Below, one piece after another: positions 46,319 through 57,003 of a DNA stretch of 64,000 nt (within the stretch, counting starts at the first letter, position 1; every line of letters starts with the position of its first letter). The notes beneath the pieces were generated by a model. It worked only from the letters and a program-made list of their open reading frames with translations, was not told the origin of the DNA and ran no database searches. The position numbers and the translations under genes are program-made. The DNA lies in contig NW_005434662.1 of the NCBI RefSeq assembly GCF_000315625.1, positions 433,988 through 497,987 of the forward strand, read 5' to 3'. Source of the stretch: Guillardia theta CCMP2712 (lineage: Eukaryota; Cryptophyceae; Pyrenomonadales; Geminigeraceae).

Positions 46319-47983
46319 TTGAGACTACCACACACTACGATTTTTGCGTCTTGTCAACTATCTGCCAGAAGAAAATCCTGAGGGATAATCGGTGTCTTTA
46401 AACACTCAAAAGCCAAGGATCGTTCAGTTGTCGAATTTAACAAGATTCAATCTCTTCGAATGAATAGGGGTACTCCTTCGTATCAGCAAGCTCACTTCGC
46501 ATGGCAACTCTCAACGGCTGATCGAGTCACAATCGTCACTATTCAGTTGGATGTCCTCCTTCTTCCCTTGAGTCGGTCTGAGCAGTATGTACTTCCTGCC
46601 TTCCCAGCATGGAGCGGCCACCCTACCCACCGTTGCCCTTTTGACCATCCAACTTTGACCACTGCCGGGCAGCCTGGGCACTCCGCCTCGCCGACCGGCC
46701 CCGGGCGGCCGCCGCGGGCCGCCGCCCTCAGGCCCCGGTCAGTACGGTGCTGAGACGGTGAATCCCGAGTCCAGTTCTTGCCATCTCGCGACAAAACCGA
46801 GATGTGAGCTACCGTATCCAACATTTCCTCCAACTTGGGGAGATGGGAGACCAGTGCTGAAACTAGAAGAAGGTGTTTCTCAGTTTTGAACACTCAGCCG
46901 AAGATGGTAACCGGCCGGCCCCCGGGCCGCGGGCCATGCCATCTGACAGTGATCGGGCCCGGCCCCGGAGTCCATTAGCCTGCAATTGCGCAAGTTCAAA
47001 ATCCTCTACGTGATGATCTTCAGGGCCATGTTGGGCCGGGAAGATACGTTCTGCCTGGTGCCTGGAACGCCTTGCAACCGTTGGCAAGTTGCACGGCCCG
47101 GCAGCCTCGGAGGACCGCCCCGCGATCACACTCCTGAATCTTTGCCACTCTGATGATGAGCCGGGTGCTGAGGACCGTCGGCCGGCATTGCACTTCAGCC
47201 TGAGTCTCATGCCGCATCAGTCCATAGCCTGCGGGAGAAGATGGTGGCATCATACGGTACTTTGGACGCAGTGCGGCGCCTGGAGGTTAACTGGCAATCC
47301 ATGAAGAAACTTGTCAGCTGCCAGATCGTGCGGTGAGGGGTAAACTGAGACAGAAGTTCATCAACCGGGTGGCCCGAATACTGCAGAACCGAGCCTCGGA
47401 AACTTCTCATCATGTGAGGGCTTGAGCCGTGAGCTCCGCCCCGCTGGGCGGGGATGACTTGAAAAGCACTACCACACGTCCCAGATAAATCAGGCGAGGG
47501 GATCCAGTCATTGACGCTCGGCATGATGAAGCTCCGCCAAGGAGGTGTATTCCGGAGGCTGTGCTGAGTGTCCAAGAAGGCCAAGCCTGCCCTCCTCGAT
47601 TGTCCTCGTACTGATTTTTAACTTAACTTTGAGTAGAGGTCGGACTCAGCCGTAAATGATGATGTGTGGGGTTGACTAAAACTTTCCGAGCTGGGACGAG
47701 GAGCGACTCGGCCAGCAGTTTGTGCTGGGAATCATGGTGGAGTGCCGAGAGCAGCGTGAAGGGCAAGGAACGATGAGCGGGGTGGAAGGAGAAGTAACTT
47801 ACTTCATTGATAGAGGAGGTGAAATTAGATGAAGTGGAGAAGATATGACTCAGAGCAAAAAGAATGAGAAGTAGGGAGAGAAAGATGCAGGAGTAGGAGA
47901 GGAAGGGGGGAGGAAGTTCAGAAGAGGGGAAAGGATTGGAGAAGGAAACTTGAAAGATTGAAATTCTTTCAGGTCTTCGAATT
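46319..47983. other. intergenic with GC-rich island pair
   Basis: 46660-46760 and 46895-47200 are GC-rich with GGGCCGCGGGCC and CCCGGGCC words. Other parts are neutral. A pyrimidine-rich stretch on the minus strand lies at 47850-47940. No convincing exon is seen on either strand, although 47207-47584 on the minus strand is open. Confidence 0.45.
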
Positions 47984-48532
47984 ATGGAAGGAATGTTTGA
48001 TTTTCGGCAAGACATTGTGCCAGCATCAGAATTACAGCAAACGTTGCCGGCTGCTGCAATAGGTGTCGAAGACAGATCTTCAACGATACTTCTCGACATT
48101 CCCAACGTGGGACGATACACACGCGATCCGACGGACATGGAGAAGAAGAGAGCCTGGAGCTCCGTGAGTGCACATGGACCTAGCAAGATTCTGCGACTTT
48201 CGCTCGCCCACCCTCTCCACAAGATCAATCAGTGTGTCATCGTTGAGATCCCTGCAATACCAGAACTTGGCAGCCTCATGCACTGTGATCCATCATGGGT
48301 AGACCATCAACTGTTGCATCATGTTTTGAGAAGCATGGCAACTCAGATGATTGCTTCAGACTTGGTCACTCAACAAGATATCTGCTTCTTGTTTTTTCAC
48401 CGTGCTCTGGCTCTGCTGACGACAGAAAACTTAAGTGCGCTCGATGCCCTCTGGACAAACACGATGCTTGAAGAACCACGAGGTTTCATTGAAGATTTGA
48501 TTCGAATCAATCGATTGACTTTCACACAGTAG
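47984..48532 (+). CDS. small orphan protein, 182 residues
   Basis: An intronless frame starting MEGMFDFRQDIVPASEL. It has mixed alpha/beta composition (SSTILLDIPNVGRYTRD, INQCVIVEIPAIPELGS, LLHHVLRSMATQMIASDL, ENLSALDALWTNTMLEEP) and ends RINRLTFTQ. Natural-looking amino-acid use and a normal stop support coding. No signal peptide, membrane span or known motif is visible. It lies about 340 bases upstream of the giant FG-SPRY-HEPN gene on the same strand. Confidence 0.55.
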   Translation: MEGMFDFRQDIVPASELQQTLPAAAIGVEDRSSTILLDIPNVGRYTRDPTDMEKKRAWSSVSAHGPSKILRLSLAHPLHKINQCVIVEIPAIPELGSLMHCDPSWVDHQLLHHVLRSMATQMIASDLVTQQDICFLFFHRALALLTTENLSALDALWTNTMLEEPRGFIEDLIRINRLTFTQ

Positions 48533-48869
48533 AAAGTTTGAATCAAGAAGACATCTTTCAACAAACAATTGGGGTGATTTTGTTGATTGCTATACTGAGT
48601 TTTGAATGTTGAAACTTGGTTTAAGCCGAGAGAGAATCCTTACAAATATCAAGCCGTAATTTTTAAAACAGTGAGCTTGATTCCTGACCTGATTGTCATA
48701 ATTTGAAATTGGTCAGATTTTTGACATCTTTGACATTTCGATACACTTTTGTGCTGATGCAATGAAACGGCAACAAATTTTAGAGGTGATGCGAAATTGA
48801 GTACATTCAAAAGATTGATAGCGATTGTCATGGAAGGGACTGGCGTTAACCAGCGGAGCCACAGTTGGA
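48533..48869. other. intergenic spacer before giant gene
   Basis: AT-richer than its surroundings. Probably 3' end of the small orphan plus promoter of the next gene; no exon seen. Confidence 0.4.
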
Positions 48870-51800
48870 ATGCTCGCAAAAGTTGACAGAAGGTGAGATC
48901 GATTCTGAAAAGTCGATCAACAAAACTTGACCTGTACCAGAGATGATCTGGAAGAAGAATTGATACAAACAAGGATAGAGACGGATATCATGGAAAAGGC
49001 CACAAGAAAGGTTTTATGTTCAAAATGCAAAACAAAGCGTGCAAGTATCAATCTAAATATCAGCATTGAATCAAGAACCGCATCGAACTTGATACGTGTC
49101 AAGACTAGCTCCCTCGGACAGTCTACAACCAGCCAATCGATCTCCAGACTCGGATTGTCAATTGGCCTGGAACACTCAAAGTCGACAAGCAGCAAAGCGA
49201 TCAGCTTCAGTGACGAAATTGGTTTCACAACGAAAATAAATCTGAACACAGGTACAAATCTTGAAAGACCAAGTAATGCAACAGCCTTCAACGAATCGAG
49301 CAAGGGAGCAGGGCTCAGCCCATCCAGCACGGGACCAGGCTTCGGCTTATTCAGCACGGGAGCAGACTTCGGCTCGTCGAGCACGGGAACAGGCTTCGGC
49401 TTCGGCTTCAGCTCATCAAACACGAGAGCAAGCTCCGGCTTCGGCTCGTCGAGCACTGGAGCAGGCATCGGCTTCGGCTCGAGCACGGGAGCAAGCTCCG
49501 ACTCGTCGAGCACGGGAGCAAGCTCCGGCTCGTCTAGCGCGGGAGGAGGCATCCGCTTCGGCTCGAGCACGGGAGCAGGCATCGGCTTCGGCTCGAGTAC
49601 GGGAGCAGGCTGCAGCTCGACGAGCACAGGAGCAAGATCCGGCTCGTCGAGCACGGGAGCAGGCATCGCCGTCGGCTCGTCGAGCACGGGAGCAGGCATC
49701 GCCATCGGCTCGTCGAGCACGGGAGCAGGCACCGGCTTCGGTTTGTCGAGCACAGGAGGAGGCATCGGCTTCGACTCGTCGAGCACGGGAGCAGGCACCG
49801 GCTTCGGCTCGTCGAGCACGGGAGCAGGCATCCGCTTCGGCTCGTCGAGCACGGGAGCAGGCATCCGCTTCGGCTCGTCGAGCACGGGAGCAGGCACCGG
49901 CTTCGGCTCGTCGAGTACGGGAGCAGGCACCGGCGTCGGCTCGTTGAGCACGGGAGCAGGCACCGGCTTCGGCTCGAGCACGGGAGGAGGCGTCGGCTTC
50001 GGCTCGTCGAGCACAGGAGGAAACTTCGGCTTCGGCTCGAGCACGGTAGCAAGCTCCGGCTCGTCTAGCGCGGGAGCAGGCACCGGCTTCGGCTCGAGCA
50101 CGGGAACAAACTTCGGCTTCGGCTTGTCGAGCACGGGAGCAGGCATCGGCTTCGGCTTGTCGAGCACGGGAGCAGGCATCCGCTTCGGCTCGTCGAGTAC
50201 TGGAGCAGGCATCGGCTTCGGCTCGTCTAGCACAGGCATCGGCGTCGGCTCGTCGAGCACGGGAGCAGGCATCCGCCTCGGCTCGTCTAGCGCGGGAGGA
50301 AACTTCGGCTTCGGCTCGTCGAGCACGGGAGCAGGCACCGGCTCGTCGAGCACAGGAGCAGGCATCGGCTTCGGCTCGTCAAGCACAGGAGGAGGCACCG
50401 GCTTCGGCTCGTCAAGCACAGGAGGAGGCATCGGCTTCGGCTCGAGCACAGGAGCAGGCATCGGCGTCGGCTCGTCGAGCACGGGAGCAGGCATCCGCTT
50501 CGGCTCAAGCACGGTAGCAAGCTCCGGCTCGTCTAGCGCGGGAGGAAACTTCGGCTTCGGCTCGAGCACGGGAGCAGGCACCGGCTTCGGCTCGTCGAGT
50601 ACAGGAGCAGGCATCGGCTTCGGCTCGTCGAGCACAGGAGCAGGCATCGGCGTCGGCTCGTCGAGCGCGGGAGGAGGCATCCGCTCGTCGAGCACGGGAG
50701 CAGGCATCGGCTTCGGCTCGTCGAGCACGGGAGGAGGCGTCGGCGTCGGCTCGTCGAGCACGGGAGCAGGCATCCGCTTCGGCTCGAGCACGGGAGGAAA
50801 CTTCGGCTTCGGCTCGTCGAGTACTGGAGTAGGCATCGGCTTCGGCTCGTCGAGCGCGGGAGGAGGCATCGGCGTCGGCTCGAGCACGGTAGCAGGCATC
50901 GCCGTCGGCTTGTCGAGCACGGGAGCAGGCATCCGCTTCGGCTCGAGCTTGGTAGCAAGCTCCGGCTCGTCGAGCACGGGAGGAAACTTCGGCTTCGGCT
51001 CGAGTACGGGAGCAGGCATCGGCTTCGGCTTGTCGAGCACGGGAGCAGGCATCGGCTTCGGCTCGTCGAGCACAGGAGCAGGCATTGGCTTCGGCTCGTC
51101 TAGCACAGGCATCGGCTTCGGCTCGTCGAGCACGGGAGCAGGCATCGCCGTCGGCTCGAGCACGGGAGCAGGTACCGGCGTCGGCTCGTCGAGCACGGGA
51201 GGAGGCATCGGCTTCGGCTCGAGCACAGGAGCAGGCATCGGCGTCGGCTTGTCGAGCACGGGAGCAGGCATCCGCTTCGGCTCGTCGAGCACAGGAGCAG
51301 GCATCGGCTTCGGCTCGTCGAGCACGGGAGCAGGCATCGGCTTCGGCTTGTCGAGCACGGGAGCAGGCATCCGCTTCGGCTCGTCGAGCACAGGAGCAGG
51401 CATCGGCTTCGGCTCGTCGAGTACAGGAGGAGACATCGGCTTCGGCTCGTCTAGCACAGGCATCGGCTTCGGCTCGTCGAGCACGGGAGGAGGCATCCGC
51501 TTCGGCTCAAGCACGGTAGCAAGCTCCGGCTCGTCGAGCGCGGGAGGAAACTTCGGCTTCGGCTCGAGCACGGGAACAAACTTCGGCTTCGGCTCGAGCA
51601 CGGGAACAAACTTCGGCTTCGGCTTGTCGAGCACGGGAACAAACTTCGGCTTCGGCTCGTCGAGTACGGGAGCAGGCATCGGCTTCGGCTCGTCGAGCAC
51701 GGGTGCGGCGTTTGCAATTTCGAGTGGTTCTAGATGTGGTTGTGGTGGAGGGTTTGGTTTTAGCACTGAGAGCGCTCGAACGATCAAGAGCACCTTGTCT

Positions 51801-54800
51801 CCGCCCTATGCATCGACAAGAGGTCCTGATGGGATTTCCTCCAATGAGACGGGACATTTTATGTCGATTTCGCACATGGATGCTTACGCTAATGAATCAT
51901 TCGAGGAGCTGAGATATGGCGATTACGAACAGGGTCGAAGATTTAAAGGTGTAACAAACCTGTCAACTTTGAACGTTGATTCGTCCTCCTGTACTGCTGG
52001 TGCAAGGAATCCGTTCGGTACAAGTAGTACTCCTACGGTTTCATTTTTGAGGTCAAACGCGGAAGAATCAAGGTCTGACATATCCAATGACCCTTCGAGA
52101 CCTCAAGATCCCAGATTTGCGGAGGCAAAGTTTGTGCAGTTCGATCAAGGAAGGATTAAGTTTGAAGAGACAGGATCCTTTGGCGTTGGATTCGTGAAGG
52201 CTGTCTATCCTTTGAGCAGAGAATATCCTTATTTTGAAGTAATGATTCTCAAAGAAGCAGACTGCAACCTCGGAATCGCTGTTGGTGTTTCCTGCACAAC
52301 ATTCGTTGTTGGAGCTATGGTTGGGAAACAGGTCGGATCTATCGGTTATCATAGCCATGATGGAAAGTTACACGCCTGTTTGAAAGATGCCCTTTCATCC
52401 ATTCAAGTTGAAATGGGGTCACTGTCCATGACAGGCGACAGGATTGGATGTGGGATAATCTGCGCACCCAATCTAACAAATACGATCTATTTTGTGCGCA
52501 ACGGAACTGAAATCGGACGGGTGGCTGTTGATTCTGATATGTCGTTTCCCTTCGCTACGATCACCTCTAGCAAAGGAGCCGTCGTGGCCTATGACTGCAA
52601 GCCCTTACCTCCTTGTCCAGTTTTGCCTGCTTGCATATTGAAGACTTCCAGTATTGATGTTCTTGACAAGGTCACAGGCAACTGGAGAAAGGCAAAGAAA
52701 GTTGGAAAAGAAAGTCGCCTAGGAGTTCCAATCATGTTTGAAGGGTCTGAAATCCTGCATTACGCAAAAGTCGAAGAGATCAAGACTGCAGCTGCACCTA
52801 CTGCTGTTGAAGTTGAGTGTCCAACCTTATACCAAGCTCTTGAAATGCTGCAAGAGAACGAAATCATCGTACTGAAGAACATCAAATGTGCTCAATACTT
52901 CCTATCCCCCCTTGAGATAAAGAAGCCTTGCAGCATAGTCGGTGACACTGATAACCATGATGTATTCAAGGTCATTTCGGTTGGGCCTTCAGTACTGAAG
53001 ATTTCTGCAGCGAAGGTCCAACTAGAAAATTTTGAAGTCCTTGCATTGTCGTCGAACAGGAAAACTTTGGGCGTGACAGAAGGTGGTTGTTGTGGAGTGT
53101 TTCTTGCTTCAGGTTCTTTGACAATTAAGAACGTTCACATCAAGTGTCCGAATGGTTCTGCCATTTACGTGGATGACAAGGGCTGTGGTGGTCTTACAGT
53201 CGATGCCTGCAAGATCGGGCCCTGTGGCAGGCATGGAGTGATCTTGAATGCTTGCATTGAGGAGATCATTGTAAAACATTCAAGTATCGAAGGCTGCGAA
53301 AGGTATGGGCTTGTTCTGAATACTCGTGTGAAGGCAAATTTCTCAAACTTAACCATCGCAGCTTGCGATTACGGTATCTCGTCTGTTGAAGCAGCTTTCA
53401 AAGTGTCTGATATAACAATCAAAGCCTGCAAACAAGCAGCTCTTCGCGCTAAGTGGAGTGGTCATTATAAAGAGCAAATCTGTTTGGAGGGATGCACGCT
53501 GGAGCATTGTTTGAAACCAATCGTTGCCGAAGGAAGCAATCTAGAAGTCATCGTACCCTCTTCTTGTATCATCGAAAATTGCTCATTAAGGAATGAGATC
53601 AAATCAGGTGCAAAGATTGACTGGAAAGATGATCCAGATCCCATACAAGTTACAGAACCTTTCACTGAAAAAGATAACCTTAATCGATACATGAAATTGC
53701 TTCTCGGTCTTGGAACAGAGGTGCTTGCAAAGGTGGTAAAACGATGTTACAAAATAAGATCTAACAAGAATTGGCATAAGCAAGCAGGAAAAGAAATCGC
53801 ATCTCGAATGAGTGATTTCGACCGTTCTAAACTTGGCGATTCTATTGATAAGTTGAAAGGAAAGGAAATTGAAACTTGGGATATTACGCTGCTGTCCGCC
53901 TTACTGTTGAAAAGTCCACGCTACATTGAAAGGCAGAGGGAGGAAAAGGCCGTGGAGACGCTGCGAGATCTGAGAAATGACTTGGTTCATTCCAACAGCT
54001 TCTCCGACATGCAAATGGATCACAAGCAATTCCAACAGAAGTGGGGAGAAGTAAGGGATTCGTTAGAGATCTTGGTAAAGTCTTTCCTATCCTCAGAACA
54101 ACCCCGACTGATACAGCGTATGGACATGCTTTACAAAGAGCGGTCTGAAGTCAAGGACACGAAGGATGATGTCTCTCAATCGATCGACACAGTTTTCCTA
54201 ACGCTGAGGGAACTTGTACTGGAGATGAAGAGGATGCAAGACAGAGAGTCGTCAAGATCGAGAGAGTCGATCGAAGATCGTGCTACAAGTCAATCACACA
54301 ATGAGATGAAGGTTCCAACAATCTGTGTTTTGAAGGATCATGGAAAGTTTTCCATCTCTTCGAAAGCAGGGGCGGCTGGCTCCTCCGTGTATGCTGCATC
54401 CAAAGAGGGGACTGACGAGATGTTTGCGTTGAAATTTTTCGAATTTCCACCAGGTCTGAGGAGAGACGAAGTGAGACCTGTGCTGCAGAAGTTGGTCTCT
54501 GTTCAACATCCAAATGTGGCTCCATTCCTGGGCTGGGACTATCACACCAATCACATAGTAGTCGTCATGAAGTTCGTTCGCGGGATCTCTCTCGCCCAGT
54601 GGATGCTGGGTCAAACCACAAGGGGAAGGGCCTCGACTGTCAAGCGCAGGCGTATGTTGCTGCAACTCGCTGACGGAGTCTCAGCTTTGCATCATGTGGA
54701 CTTGGCGCATCGGAACATCAAGCCCGTCAACGTGATAGTTGACGAGGAGGCAGACGTTGCCACGTTGGTTGACATCGGCTGCTTGACTGATGGCAAGATA

Positions 54801-55448
54801 GACGGAGAGTGGCAGAGGAAGCCGGCGTCTGCATGCATGTACATGAGCCCTGAGGAGCTGCGGGGCGTGAGAGGCAGCTCCTCTGTCATGAGCGACGTGT
54901 GGGCCATGGGCATCATCGGCTATGAGATGCTTGCTGGGTGCTATCCCTTCCTGCTGAAGCAACCAGAAGCTTCAGGACGCTCAGCTGGAGGGCAGCTGGG
55001 CCCTTGCGAGGCTGTCCAGGACAAGGAAGCTCTCATTCGCATGGTGACGGAGCAGCCGTTGGCTCCCTCCCTCACTCTCCATCCGCGGGTCTTGCGAGTG
55101 CTAAGGAAGGCGGCGGACAAGGACGCAGGGAGGAGGCACAAGGACGCCGCGGAGTTTCGGGCGGAGCTGTCTGCTGCCTTTACAGCTGAGCCAGACGCGC
55201 GAGAGGCGGCAAGTCAGTCTAGTGATGCCGCATGCGATCTCTCAGTCAAGGAAGTCGCTTCGATCTTTCGTCAGTGCAAGTTTGAGGAGGCGGCAGTCGC
55301 TGTTGAGGCCAACGGGGTGGATGGTAAGACCCTGTTGCTGCTCGACGACGACGATTTCTGCAGAGCAGCAGCTGAGGGAGGACTGGGCCTTACCCGCCTA
55401 CAAGCGAAGAGAATCCGAGCAGAGATCATGCGCTATGAGGAGCAGTGA
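48870..55448 (+). CDS. giant FG-repeat / SPRY / beta-helix / HEPN-like / pseudokinase / SAM protein
   Basis: A 23-nt first exon (MLAKVDR) joins over a 48-nt intron (48893-48940) to one 6.5-kb exon, giving about 2,176 residues. Residues 1-150: polar, with a CSKCKTK pair. About 152-933: Gly/Ser/Thr repeat (GFGSSSTGAGI units) rich in FG. About 1062-1232: SPRY domain (YFEVMILKEADCNLGIAVGV, SIGYHSHDGKLHAC, DRIGCGII, IYFVRNG). About 1295-1558: parallel beta-helix turns (GVFLASGSLTIKNVHIKC; HGVILNACIEEIIVKHSSI). About 1588-1731: helical HEPN-like domain with RNDLVH (R1686, H1691). About 1798-2090: protein-kinase fold with K1839 in FALKFF, HRN (N1933) instead of HRD, KPVN and DIG (D1952). About 2103-2175: SAM domain (NGVDGKTLLLLDDDDFC). 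Catalysis by the kinase domain is doubtful. An RNase or regulatory role for HEPN is inferred. Confidence 0.9.
49370..51715. repeat. 33-bp coding minisatellite (GFGSSSTGAGI units)
   Basis: About 2.3 kb of imperfect 27-33-bp units such as GGCTTCGGCTCGTCGAGCAC, always in multiples of three so the frame is kept. By length there are roughly 70 units. Lack of stop codons in the unit leaves long frames open on the opposite strand and in a second plus-strand frame. Confidence 0.9.
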
Positions 55449-55755
55449 GGGGACCGTACTCAGTGACTAGAACCCTGCCAACCTTTGCACTGACTAATGA
55501 ATGTGAATAAAATCGGGTTGAACCGGGTCGGACTGAATCCGGACCTGACCTGCCTCCCTGGGATCGTGTCGCATGAGTTGGCGGGCACGGGCCGCCGCCG
55601 CCGCAGCGGCACTGCAGCGGCAGCGGTGGCACCGTGACTGCACTGCAGGCGGCCCCGGCCCGGGCCCTGCCCGGGCCGCCGGCACTGTTTCCCTAATATT
55701 AATCAAACGGGCCTGCCTCAAGATTGACCGCTCTAATTTCGGCACTGGAAGGAGT
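55449..55755. other. GC-rich island between two plus-strand genes
   Basis: 55500-55700 contains GCC/GCG-rich sequence with CCCGGGCC words, similar to the other islands. An in-frame upstream ATG at 55573 exists, but the Ala/Arg run it would add is compositional. Confidence 0.55.
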
Positions 55756-57003
55756 ATGGGCGGGGACGATGAGGCGCTGGTGGGGGCGAGGAGGCTCCTC
55801 CTTGGCATCCTGGTCGTCATGTCGGCCCTCGCAGTTGTCTTCATGCTCGTGTCTGACGATGGGTCGGGGACGAGGACGAACTTGCTAACCAGCATGTTGT
55901 GTTGTGAAGGTTGTTGTATTTCTACTTCGCCCTCGGTAACATCGAGTCTTTCTCCACAACCTCCTACTGCGGGTGGATCACAGGACGAGTCGTTCTCACA
56001 ACCTGGAAGATCTACTGTTCTCCATCTTGCAGGACAGGCTGAGATCGACTATACGGCCAATGGACATAGAGTCTCTCAACACATGGAATCCGCGCTCAAT
56101 GAGCTGAACAACATCGAAGATCATGTGAAGAGCGGCATGCCCAAGTTTCTCAAGGAGTCTGCAGCCCAGAGGGAAGCTGACCTCATGAATCAGAAGTTCA
56201 CGCAGGACCTTCAGGGAGATGCGAAGCCACGAGCAGAGCTTGCGGTCAAAGCTAAGCATGACGCCATTAAGAAGTTGGGTCAAAATGACCTTGAGGAAGC
56301 AGCAAAGATGGACACTTCCTTGAAGAAAGATGCAAAGAACGACAAGAAGCTGTACAAAACGTCAAACGTTTATGTGTCACGCGGGGTCGAAGAAGCTGAG
56401 AAGGAGGCAAAGAAAGCAGTGCAGTTCAAGAGCTCAGAAACCAAGAAGAAATTGATTGAAGAAACATCCAAGAAACCCAAAGCCTCACCTGCAAAGGAAG
56501 CGCTGAATTCGTACAACAAGAAGGTTGTTGCTACGGGACCTTCTGGTTCTTCTCCTGACCTAAACAAAGAAGAAACTGTAATCACACACTTTGTTCCGAT
56601 CACGTCAGTTGGTCTTGAGCAGAAGGAGCAGAAAGTAGCCAAGCTTGACCAGTTGCCTCATTCCAAGAAATCAGACGTTGATGAAGAGATTGTCTACCGC
56701 TTGGCTGCAAAGGACATGCAATTCAGGGACGAGCAGATGAAACGACAAGCACACAAAGCTGTTGCCACTGGAAAAGAAAAGGTTCTTGCAAACAAAGACA
56801 ACGGAGAGCAAAAGAAAGTTGTAAATCCTCCAGAAGGAGACGAGTCAAAGCCTGCAGTTCAAAAGCCACATGTAGTTTCCCAGAAGAAAAATGTCAAGAG
56901 TCCTCACACTGAAAAACGCTTGAGCGGCGTGCTGAATAGGATTGACAATTTAATTGGGGGATACACAGGGGGGGCTAGCAGGTTTTCCTTGCAATTTCTT
57001 TGA
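55756..57003 (+). CDS. membrane-anchored Lys/Glu-rich protein
   Basis: ATG 55756 (MGGDDEALVGARR) was chosen because it lies just before a clear membrane span (LLLGILVVMSALAVVFMLV) and after the GC-rich island. A short Cys-rich segment (MLCCEGCCIS) follows, then about 340 residues of charged, mostly helical sequence (EAEKEAKKAVQFKSSETKKK; DKKLYKTSNVYVSRG) with many Lys-Lys pairs. The frame ends GGASRFSLQFL at 57003, but an intron near the end could add a further exon. It is a type II or type III membrane protein with a disordered or coiled-coil tail. No family is recognised. Confidence 0.65.
   Translation: MGGDDEALVGARRLLLGILVVMSALAVVFMLVSDDGSGTRTNLLTSMLCCEGCCISTSPSVTSSLSPQPPTAGGSQDESFSQPGRSTVLHLAGQAEIDYTANGHRVSQHMESALNELNNIEDHVKSGMPKFLKESAAQREADLMNQKFTQDLQGDAKPRAELAVKAKHDAIKKLGQNDLEEAAKMDTSLKKDAKNDKKLYKTSNVYVSRGVEEAEKEAKKAVQFKSSETKKKLIEETSKKPKASPAKEALNSYNKKVVATGPSGSSPDLNKEETVITHFVPITSVGLEQKEQKVAKLDQLPHSKKSDVDEEIVYRLAAKDMQFRDEQMKRQAHKAVATGKEKVLANKDNGEQKKVVNPPEGDESKPAVQKPHVVSQKKNVKSPHTEKRLSGVLNRIDNLIGGYTGGASRFSLQFL

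Noticed and set aside
48917-51793. 958-codon minus-strand frame with PAPVLDEPKPM repeats
   Set aside because: It is the reverse reading of the GFGSSSTGAGI minisatellite. The plus-strand frame continues without break into SPRY, HEPN, kinase and SAM domains, whereas the minus frame has no domain outside the repeat.
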